A stretch of 30,365 nucleotides of DNA, taken from contig JAJYSL010000036.1 in NCBI GenBank assembly GCA_021793595.1, forward strand, positions 1 through 30,365, in the 5' to 3' direction. Below the pieces are notes generated by a model. It ran no database searches and was not told the origin of the DNA. It saw only the letters and a program-made list of their open reading frames with translations. This document shows positions 24,000 through 30,365 of this stretch, piece by piece. Each line of letters begins with the position of its first letter. The first letter of the stretch is position 1. The position numbers were made by a program, and so were the translations under genes. Origin of the DNA: Acidobacteriota bacterium (lineage in GTDB: Bacteria; Acidobacteriota; Terriglobia; Terriglobales; Acidobacteriaceae).

Positions 24000-26285
24000 A
24001 TGCGACTTCTCAGTTTGCGCTTGATTGTAGCGTTGATAGTTGGGATCACACTCGTGTCCCTGGCCTTGTCCTGGTATGACGTCCAGGCCGATAAGAACGC
24101 CCTGCGCCGCGATCTTGAGCACAAGGCGGAATTGCTGGACGAAAGCCTTGCCGCCAACGCGGAACTTTACCTGGCCACGGGAAACAGACTGGGACTCGAA
24201 CAAATGGTCCAGCGCTACAGCAACCGAGATCAATTGATTGGAATTGCCATTTATGACCGCGATGGATCTCCCTTGGTCGTCACGCCCGCACTGAATTCTG
24301 TTCTTTCAGGTGTAGCGCAAGAACTGAAGTCGGCGCTTTCCAACAATCGCGCGGAAGGCCAATTCATGCGGTTACACTTCAAGCCGGTTTACGTGTGGGC
24401 ATCTCCGCTGCATTTTATAGATAAGAGCGTCGATGGCAGAATGATCGTAGTCCACGACACTGCGTATATCCGCGCGGCAGTCTTTCATATTTGGGGCCGG
24501 GTTTTTGTTCACATCGCCATCCAGATGCTGGTGATTGTCGCTATCACTATGCTGATTGTTTACTGGAGCCTGGCCGGACCGATCGCTCGCGCAGCGCAAT
24601 GGATGAAGGCATTGCGCACGGGACGGCACGATTCACAAATCCCCCCGAAGGATCTGGATTTCCTCTCGCCATTGGCTCGCGAGGCGGCTCCGCTCGCAGA
24701 GAGTATGCGTCAGTTGCGTGCGGCGGCAGAGACGGAAGCGAGACTGCGAAACTCAAATGAGTCGCTGTGGACCGCACAGCGGCTGGCCGATCATGTCCGC
24801 AATAAGCTGGACGGAAGCAGTCTTTTTGTGGTCTCGAATCGTGAGCCGTACATACACACCCGCCAGGGCAGCGTCATAACAGTCGCGGTGCCGCCCAGTG
24901 GCCTGGTCACAGCCATTGAGCCGATTCTCTGCGCCTGTAATGGAACCTGGATCGCCCATGGAAGTGGCAATGCAGACGCAGAAACCGTGGACAAGCATGA
25001 CCGGTTGCAAGTTCCCCCTGACAATCCCCGATACACGCTGCGTCGCGTCTGGCTCAGTGCAGAAGAAGAAGCGGGCTACTACAACGGTTTCGCCAACGAA
25101 GGGCTGTGGCCGCTGTGCCACATCGCGCATACACGTCCAATATTTCGCGCATCGGACTGGGAGTTCTACAACAAAGTCAATGAGAGGTTTGCAGACGCGC
25201 TCGTGCAGGAAATGGCAGGCGAGAAACATCCCGTCGTCCTGATTCAGGACTATCATTTCGCCTTGTTGCCACGCATGCTGAAAGATCGGCTTCCTCACGC
25301 GAGAATTGCGATCTTTTGGCACATCCCATGGCCCAATCCTGAATCGTTTGGCATCTGCCCATGGCAAGGAGAACTGCTGGATGGCCTGCTCGGCGCGGAC
25401 CTGATCGGGTTTCATGTTCAAGCCCACTGCAACAACTTTCTCAATACGGTGGATCGCGTTCTTGAGTCGCGGGTCGACTGGGAACACTTCTCTGTCAAGC
25501 GCCGCGGCCACTGGTCTACAGTGCTGCCGTTCCCGATCAGCGTGGACTTTACCGGCGAGACGCCCAGTGCTCCAGGAGAGATCAGTGCCGAAGAAGAACG
25601 CAGCGCCCTGATCGCGGAACTCGGCATCGAAGCGACCTTCCTTGCTGTAGGCGTGGATCGTCTGGACTACACCAAGGGTGTTATCGAACGCTTCCAGGCG
25701 GTCGAGTCCTTTCTGGAGAGGCATCCGCGCTATCAGAACAAGTTCACATTTATTCAGATTGGCGCGCCAAGCCGCAGCAGTATTCCACGGTATGCCGATT
25801 TTCAGAGGGAAGTGGAGGCGGAGGCCAACCGTATCAATGATCGCTTCAAACGCGGCAAATGGAGACCAATCGTTTTTCTGAACCGTCAACACACACACCA
25901 GGAAGTGCGGCGCTATTATCGAGCGGCGCATTTATGTATGGTCACGTCTCTGCACGATGGAATGAACCTGGTGGCCAAGGAATATGTTGCCGCGCGGCAG
26001 GATGATCGAGGGGTGTTGATCCTAAGCCGATTCACCGGAGCAGCCAGGGAACTGCGGGATGCCATCATTGTTAACCCATATGACATTCAGGCGACCGCAG
26101 ACGCAATTGCGCAAGCGCTCAATATGGACCTTGACGAGATGATCGATCGGATGCGACGCATGCGAAATTCCATCAAGGAACACAACATCTACTGGTGGGC
26201 GGCCAGCCTGATCGGACAGGTATGCGAACTTCGCCTGGAAAAGACGCCGACAACAAACATGCCTCAAGGCAGAACCCCGGGATAG
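24000..26285 (+). CDS. otsA: Membrane sensor-HAMP-trehalose-6-phosphate synthase fusion
   Basis: A 761-residue protein, some 280 longer than usual OtsA. Residues 8-26 form one membrane helix and 167-190 a second; the roughly 140 residues between them should be periplasmic and resemble small sensor domains (IGIAIYDRDGSPLV is a PAS/Cache-like strand pattern). A HAMP-like linker follows (GPIARAAQWMKALRTG, then a helix rich in A, E and R to about 255). From about 275 comes a full GT20 domain: VVSNREPY, YNGFANEGLWPLCH (361-374), QDYHFALLPRML (416-427), HIPWPNPESFGICPW, VDRLDYTKG with R554 and K559, and SLHDGMNLVAKEY (650-662). All catalytic motifs are intact, so it should join UDP- or ADP-glucose and glucose-6-phosphate. 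Control by the membrane module is inference. otsB follows after one base. Confidence 0.93.
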   Translation: MRLLSLRLIVALIVGITLVSLALSWYDVQADKNALRRDLEHKAELLDESLAANAELYLATGNRLGLEQMVQRYSNRDQLIGIAIYDRDGSPLVVTPALNSVLSGVAQELKSALSNNRAEGQFMRLHFKPVYVWASPLHFIDKSVDGRMIVVHDTAYIRAAVFHIWGRVFVHIAIQMLVIVAITMLIVYWSLAGPIARAAQWMKALRTGRHDSQIPPKDLDFLSPLAREAAPLAESMRQLRAAAETEARLRNSNESLWTAQRLADHVRNKLDGSSLFVVSNREPYIHTRQGSVITVAVPPSGLVTAIEPILCACNGTWIAHGSGNADAETVDKHDRLQVPPDNPRYTLRRVWLSAEEEAGYYNGFANEGLWPLCHIAHTRPIFRASDWEFYNKVNERFADALVQEMAGEKHPVVLIQDYHFALLPRMLKDRLPHARIAIFWHIPWPNPESFGICPWQGELLDGLLGADLIGFHVQAHCNNFLNTVDRVLESRVDWEHFSVKRRGHWSTVLPFPISVDFTGETPSAPGEISAEEERSALIAELGIEATFLAVGVDRLDYTKGVIERFQAVESFLERHPRYQNKFTFIQIGAPSRSSIPRYADFQREVEAEANRINDRFKRGKWRPIVFLNRQHTHQEVRRYYRAAHLCMVTSLHDGMNLVAKEYVAARQDDRGVLILSRFTGAARELRDAIIVNPYDIQATADAIAQALNMDLDEMIDRMRRMRNSIKEHNIYWWAASLIGQVCELRLEKTPTTNMPQGRTPG

Positions 26286-26286
26286 C

Positions 26287-27075
26287 ATGGAGGACCCATC
26301 TGCGAAAACGGCACTCACGGATTTCATGGACCGGTTGAGTCCTGCCACCGAATCAGCGCTGCTGCTGGACTACGACGGTACGCTGGCGCCGTTTCAACAA
26401 GAACGCGACCGGGCGTACCCCTATCCGCACGTCGAATCCATCCTCAGCGCCATCGTTCAATGCCGCAAAACAAGGGTGACCGTCATTACGGGACGATCCA
26501 TTCGTGATCTGAAGACTGTATTTCGCTCACTCAATAATCTCGAGATATGGGGCGCACATGGTATGGAACATATGCGGGTCGATGGAACCTACGCGCAAAC
26601 AGCCATTGACCCGCAGGTCGCCGCCGTTCTGACACAAGCCGAGACCTGGTTGGTCGAGGCAAACTTGACATCGTTGTCTGAGATCAAGCCCGGCGGCATT
26701 GCCATTCATTGGCGTGGACTGCCTGATGCCGAAATTGAAAGGGTGCAGACACGCGTGCGGGAGGAATGGACCCCACTTGCTGAACAGCCAGGAATCAGGC
26801 TGTTCAATTTTGAGGCAGGGCTGGAATTACGCATGGCTCATCCCGACAAAGGGGATGCCGTGGCTGCGGTTCTACAGGATTTGAATTCCCAGGCTCCGAT
26901 CGCTTTTCTTGGTGACGATCTTACGGATGAAGATGCATTTCGTGTGCTGGCGAATCGCGGGCTCTCTGTTCTGGTGCGACCTGAATATCGGGAAACCAGA
27001 GCCGACATTTGGCTCAAGCCACCTCATGAGCTGATCGGCTTTTTAGAATTATGGTTGAGCAGAATATCGACGTAA
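26287..27075 (+). CDS. otsB: Trehalose-6-phosphate phosphatase
   Basis: A 262-residue HAD-superfamily phosphatase that makes trehalose from trehalose-6-phosphate. HAD motif I is LLDYDGTLAPF, with the nucleophile and acid aspartates; motif II is VITGRS; the cap begins GAHGMEHM; and motif IV is FLGDDLTDEDAF. The length is typical of OtsB. The start follows the otsA stop by one base, so the two enzymes of the pathway are translationally linked. The next gene is on the other strand. Confidence 0.95.
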   Translation: MEDPSAKTALTDFMDRLSPATESALLLDYDGTLAPFQQERDRAYPYPHVESILSAIVQCRKTRVTVITGRSIRDLKTVFRSLNNLEIWGAHGMEHMRVDGTYAQTAIDPQVAAVLTQAETWLVEANLTSLSEIKPGGIAIHWRGLPDAEIERVQTRVREEWTPLAEQPGIRLFNFEAGLELRMAHPDKGDAVAAVLQDLNSQAPIAFLGDDLTDEDAFRVLANRGLSVLVRPEYRETRADIWLKPPHELIGFLELWLSRIST

Positions 27076-27095
27076 CTCGATGAGGACGGAGTCTC

Positions 27096-27175
27096 CCTGA
27101 GTGAATCCATCATCCTGAGCGAAGCATCTCTGGCATTGTATTTTTTTTTGCGCAAACAGAGATTCTTCGTTCGCT
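27096..27175. repeat. REP-like imperfect palindrome with T9 run
   Basis: GAAGCATCTCTG (27121-27132) and CAGAGATTCTTC (27157-27168) are complementary except for one base, and the flanks CCTGAGC and GTTCGCTTG extend the similarity. The loop carries nine T residues (27141-27149). CCTGAGTGAA and CCTGAGCGAA also form a short direct repeat (27096-27105 and 27114-27123). The wording resembles dispersed intergenic palindromes (with ATTCTTCGC and CTGAGCGAAG cores) that I recall from soil bacterial genomes. It could also help to terminate otsB transcripts. Confidence 0.5.
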
Positions 27176-27184
27176 TGCCGCAGT

Positions 27185-28108
27185 CTACGTGCCTTTTTCC
27201 ACCTGAAAGTGAAATGGATCGCCGCGCTCCTTGGCCATCGATTCGATGACTTTCAAAAATGCCAGCGAAGCATGCGATAAATTTGCGTGCCGGCGATGCA
27301 CGACACGCAGGCGGCGCTCAAACGCCAACTCCGGCACACGCAGCTGCACCAGTTCCCCGCGTTCAATTTCCTGGCGCGCCGTCAGGCCCGGCAACAGAGC
27401 TACGCCGTTCCCCATCGCTACAAAACGTTTGATGGCCTCCAGACTGGGCAACTCCACTGCCATGTTGAGCGGCGTCTTGTGGCGCTGAAATGCCTGCATC
27501 ACTTTTTGCCGCAGCGGCGAGGGAACGTTATGCGCGACAAAATTTTCCGCTCCCAGTTCGCGGATAGAAACTTCTTTTCCGTGCGCCAGCGGATGTCCGG
27601 GATGCATGACGAACACCAGGTCATCGCGATACACCACAATGGAGCGAATCTGCGGATCATCTGGCCGATACGAAACGATACCCAGCTCCACCGAATGTTG
27701 CAGCAGATCTTCTGCCATGCGGCTGGCCAGCGATCGATGCACCGTCACATGAATCTGCGGCGACAGCCGACGAAACACGTCAATGACCGGAAGTAAATAC
27801 AGGCAGGTATATTCATTTGCTGCGACGTTAAGGCGACCGCGATGCAGCGAGCGCAACTCCGACAACGCTGTTGTCGCCTCGCCGCGCAGATTCAGCAAAC
27901 GCTCCGCATACTCTCGCAGTAGCTCGCCTGCGGCGGTCAATGTGGCGTCGCGAGCGGCGCGGTCGAACAGCACCTCATCCATTTCCACTTCAAGCTTGCG
28001 GATCACCTGGCTGATGGCCGGTTGGGTGCGATGCAATTTGACCGCAGCGCGAGAGAAACTTTTCTCTTCCGCAACCGCCATAAAGGTTTCCAATTGAAAC
28101 AGGTCCAT
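27185..28108 (-). CDS. LysR family transcriptional regulator
   Basis: A 307-residue regulator of usual LysR length. Residues 1-60 form the winged helix-turn-helix (MDLFQLETFMAVAEEKSFSR, then AAVKLHRTQPAISQVIRKLE). Residues 90-295 form the two-lobed periplasmic-binding-protein-like effector domain (RGRLNVAANEYTCLYLLP, and RFVAMGNGVALLPGL in the second half). The effector cannot be read from sequence. It is divergent from leuA with a 138-base intergenic region holding a T-N11-A dyad, so control of leucine synthesis is a reasonable inference. Confidence 0.92.
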   Translation of the reverse strand: MDLFQLETFMAVAEEKSFSRAAVKLHRTQPAISQVIRKLEVEMDEVLFDRAARDATLTAAGELLREYAERLLNLRGEATTALSELRSLHRGRLNVAANEYTCLYLLPVIDVFRRLSPQIHVTVHRSLASRMAEDLLQHSVELGIVSYRPDDPQIRSIVVYRDDLVFVMHPGHPLAHGKEVSIRELGAENFVAHNVPSPLRQKVMQAFQRHKTPLNMAVELPSLEAIKRFVAMGNGVALLPGLTARQEIERGELVQLRVPELAFERRLRVVHRRHANLSHASLAFLKVIESMAKERGDPFHFQVEKGT

Positions 28109-28152
28109 CGAGTGTCCTTATGCAGTACGAGGCCACAGCTCCATTAATAAGA

Positions 28153-28195
28153 TATTCTAATACGAATAGAAGTTAACATTAGATTCGTTTATGCT
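28153..28195 (+). promoter_or_regulatory. LysR-type binding dyad and candidate leuA promoter
   Basis: TATTC-TAATAC-GAATA (28153-28168) is an interrupted dyad that contains T-N11-A, the LysR binding pattern. Downstream, TATGCT (28190-28195, 4 of 6) can serve as a -10, but nothing like a -35 lies at the right distance. This is the usual picture for an activator-dependent promoter. The ribosome binding site AGAAGGGG (28234-28241) precedes leuA. Confidence 0.45.
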
Positions 28196-28246
28196 ACTGT
28201 AAGAGAACAAAGGCTGTTTTCACTTTGCCGCCCAGAAGGGGATGCC

Positions 28247-29467
28247 ATGCATCAGGATCAAATCTTTTTCTTCGATACGACCCTCCGCGACGGAGAACAA
28301 TCGCCCGGCTGCAGCATGTATATGGCGGAAAAAGTTCGACTGGCCAAGCAGTTGGAATCGCTCGGTGTCGATGTCATTGAAGCCGGATTCGCCATCGCGT
28401 CCGAAGGCGACTTTGCCTCCGTCCGACAAGTGGCGCATGAAGTGAAGGGCCCGCGCATCTGTTCCTTGTCGCGCGCCAAAGAAGAAGATATTGTCGCTGC
28501 CGCCCGCGCATTGGAGCCGGCAGCCAAGTCGCGCATCCACATTTTTCTCGCCAGCTCCGACATTCACCTGGAATACAAACTGCAAATCTCACGGGAGCAG
28601 GCGCTGGAGCTGACGGATAAATCAGTTCGCATGGCCCGCAACTATGTCGATGACGTTGAGTTCTCGCCGGAAGACTCATCTCGGTCCGACAGAGATTTCT
28701 TATGCGAAATGGTTCAGGTTGCGGTCGATGCCGGAGCCACTGTCGTCAACCTGCCCGACACCGTGGGATATACCGTTCCTCACGAATACGCTTCCATGTT
28801 CCGGCTGATGAAGGATCGCATTCGCGGCGCTGAAAACATCGTATTTTCCAGCCACTGCCATAACGATCTCGGCCTGGCTGTGGCAAATAGCCTGGCGGCG
28901 CTGGAAGCGGGCGCGCGACAGGTGGAATGCACCATCAATGGCATTGGAGAACGAGCCGGCAACGCTGCGCTGGAAGAATTGGCGGCGGCCATGCACGTGC
29001 GTCACGATCAATTGCCGTTCAAGCACAATCTGGACCTGAAGCAACTGTATCCAACCAGCCAAATGCTGAGCGAGGTGATCACGTTCGCGCCGGCGCCGAA
29101 TAAGGCTGTTGTCGGAAGCAATGCTTTTTCGCACGAAGCCGGAATTCATCAACACGGCGTCATGTCGAATCCTCTTTGCTATGAAATTATGACGCCTTCG
29201 CTGGTGGGAGTACCGGCGAACAAAATGGTTCTGGGGAAGCATTCCGGACGTCGTGCGCTGAATCATCGTCTGAAGGAACTGGGTTATAGTTTAAGCCGCC
29301 CAGATCTGGATTTGGCCTACGAGCGATTCATCGAAGTCGCAGACCGTAAGAAATCTGTCTTCGATCAGGATCTGGTCAGTATCATGCTGACGCATCTGCG
29401 GCAATCGCCAAGCCTGGGCCAGCACGGCTCATCCGGGTCGTCCGCTGTCGCTGCCCCACAACCGTGA
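28247..29467 (+). CDS. leuA: 2-isopropylmalate synthase, short form without regulatory domain
   Basis: A 406-residue DRE-TIM metallolyase family enzyme. The catalytic barrel opens with FFFDTTLRDGEQSPG (metal ligand D10, catalytic R14), and the metal histidines are H203 and H205 in SSHCHNDLGLA, followed by NGIGERAGNAALEE. The linker subdomains are present (FSHEAGIHQHGVM, LGKHSGRRAL). The C-terminal leucine-binding LeuA dimer domain (about 110-130 residues) is absent: the protein ends in a Ser/Gly/Ala/Pro tail, and the next 90 bases cannot encode it. This is either a leucine-insensitive LeuA or a related acyl-transferring synthase (homocitrate or citramalate type). leuB immediately downstream favours LeuA. 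Confidence 0.85.
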   Translation: MHQDQIFFFDTTLRDGEQSPGCSMYMAEKVRLAKQLESLGVDVIEAGFAIASEGDFASVRQVAHEVKGPRICSLSRAKEEDIVAAARALEPAAKSRIHIFLASSDIHLEYKLQISREQALELTDKSVRMARNYVDDVEFSPEDSSRSDRDFLCEMVQVAVDAGATVVNLPDTVGYTVPHEYASMFRLMKDRIRGAENIVFSSHCHNDLGLAVANSLAALEAGARQVECTINGIGERAGNAALEELAAAMHVRHDQLPFKHNLDLKQLYPTSQMLSEVITFAPAPNKAVVGSNAFSHEAGIHQHGVMSNPLCYEIMTPSLVGVPANKMVLGKHSGRRALNHRLKELGYSLSRPDLDLAYERFIEVADRKKSVFDQDLVSIMLTHLRQSPSLGQHGSSGSSAVAAPQP

Positions 29468-29557
29468 CACGATCGCCGCGCAAGATTGCGATTGCAACCA
29501 ACCACTAACCGATAACCGGCCGCGCGATGAACGCCAGGCCCATACTCAGGAGTTTTG

Positions 29558-30365
29558 ATGTCACAAGAAATCAAAGTCACTCTGGTTCCCGGAGACGGGA
29601 TTGGCCCCGAAGTGACGCATGAGGCGGTTTTGATCCTGGAAGCGATCAGCCAGTGGAACGGCTCCGCTTTTCAATTCACAGAGAAACCGATCGGCGGCGC
29701 TGCCATTCGTCAGCAAGGATCGCCCTTACCTCCGGCAACGCTGGAAGCAGCCCTGGACAGCGACGCAGTCCTGCTAGGCGCGGTGGGTGGAAACGAATTC
29801 AATTCCCTGCCGCCGGACAAGCGCCCTGAAGCCGGCCTGCTGCAGTTGCGACAAGCACTGGGCGGCTTTGCCAACCTGCGCCCCTCGGTCGCCTACGCTC
29901 CGCTGAGCAACAATTCTCCCCTGCGTCCGGAAGTCACGGAGGGCGCGGACATTCTGTTTGTTCGCGAATTGCTGGGCGGTTTGTATTTTGGCACGCCGCG
30001 CTCCTGGGACCGCGACGCTGGCATTGCGCTCAACACCATGGTGTATACGCGCGAAGAAGTGATTCGCGTCGCCCGCATCGCGTTTGAATTGGCGCAAAAG
30101 CGTCGTCGTAAAGTCGCCTCGGTCGACAAGGCGAACGTGCTGGAAGTCTCGCAACTGTGGCGCGCCACGGTGACGGAGATTGCCGCGGAATATCCCGACG
30201 TCACTCTGGAGCATCAATATGTCGATGCCTGCGCGATGCACCTGATGAACACTCCGCGCAACTTTGACGTAGTGCTGACGGAAAATTTATTCGGCGACAT
30301 TCTTTCCGATGAAGCCGCTGTGATCACCGGTTCGCTGGGAATGCTGCCCTCGGCGACGATTGGCG
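29558..30365 (+). CDS. leuB: 3-isopropylmalate dehydrogenase, 3' end outside window
   Basis: The first 269 codons of LeuB, the NAD-dependent oxidative decarboxylase of leucine synthesis; some 90 residues lie beyond the right edge. Visible are [13 protein letters not shown] at the N terminus, [10 protein letters not shown], the substrate-binding [10 protein letters not shown] (usually RELTGG, so Thr is replaced by Leu), [13 protein letters not shown] with the catalytic lysine, and [18 protein letters not shown], then [12 protein letters not shown] for the metal aspartates. AGGAG (29548-29552) precedes the ATG at good spacing. It is 90 bases after leuA on the same strand and probably in the same operon. 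Confidence 0.95.
   Translation, partial: MSQEIKVTLVPGDGIGPEVTHEAVLILEAISQWNGSAFQFTEKPIGGAAIRQQGSPLPPATLEAALDSDAVLLGAVGGNEFNSLPPDKRPEAGLLQLRQALGGFANLRPSVAYAPLSNNSPLRPEVTEGADILFVRELLGGLYFGTPRSWDRDAGIALNTMVYTREEVIRVARIAFELAQKRRRKVASVDKANVLEVSQLWRATVTEIAAEYPDVTLEHQYVDACAMHLMNTPRNFDVVLTENLFGDILSDEAAVITGSLGMLPSATIG

Noticed and set aside
24753..25931. 392-codon minus-strand frame
   Set aside because: It is antisense to the GT20 domain of the trehalose synthase, all of whose motifs are read in the plus frame.
28109..28246. Leucine leader peptide before leuA
   Set aside because: No run of Leu codons or terminator hairpin is present; the LysR-type dyad explains the region better.
1..30365. CRISPR array, tRNA, rRNA, insertion sequence or prophage
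   Set aside because: No spaced repeat array, cloverleaf with a T-loop motif in an intergenic region, transposase or integrase was seen; gene content is ordinary chromosomal.

Overview
This is a chromosomal, gene-dense window of moderately high GC from a Gram-negative-type bacterium. It carries outer-membrane biogenesis genes (lptE, beta-barrel proteins, a Spy/CpxP-like protein), the MEP isoprenoid genes ispD and ispF, and a complete-looking cluster of core histidine genes. Long-form HisG, a secreted M13 metallopeptidase, a secreted beta-propeller protein and the tilS-ftsH-lptE-holA block fit best with Acidobacteriota (Terriglobia-like). That placement is inferred from gene content and protein style, not from a marker gene search. 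I see no rRNA, tRNA, CRISPR array, insertion sequence or prophage.

Layout. 1-1870: a partial secreted helix-hairpin-helix (ComEA-like) gene, a TetR-type regulator and a divergent CPBP intramembrane protease, with palindromic operators between the last two. 2066-8716: the histidine operon, with a promoter, a His-rich leader peptide and an attenuator-terminator, then hisI-hisG-hisD-hisC-hisB-hisH-hisF-hisA. hisE and a histidinol-phosphatase are not present. 8754-11213 (minus): a polytopic membrane protein and a secreted beta-propeller protein. 11258-14350 (plus): an M13 metallopeptidase and a DMT/EamA permease. 14360-19917 (minus): the transcription order is tilS, ftsH, lptE, holA. 20023-21455 (plus): ispD and ispF, closed by a strong bidirectional terminator. 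21544-23677 (minus): a Spy/CpxP-like protein and two tandem paralogous outer-membrane beta-barrels. 24000-27075 (plus): a membrane-sensor/HAMP-like trehalose-6-phosphate synthase fusion followed immediately by trehalose-6-phosphate phosphatase. 27185-30365: a LysR regulator divergent from a short leuA and a partial leuB.

The two most interesting items are regulatory and architectural. First, the histidine operon has what looks like a classical ribosome-mediated attenuator: seven His codons in nine, mutually exclusive 1:2, 2:3 and 3:4 pairings, and a T-rich terminator. As far as I know this is chiefly documented in Proteobacteria. Second, the trehalose-6-phosphate synthase carries an N-terminal two-helix transmembrane sensor module, which suggests osmoprotectant synthesis gated directly by an extracytoplasmic or membrane signal. 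A 7+7 bp inverted repeat sits over its putative promoter. Several start codons (the his leader peptide, the TetR gene, ispD and the otsA fusion) lie 6-9 bases after a -10-like hexamer and lack a Shine-Dalgarno sequence, so leaderless transcripts are plausible.
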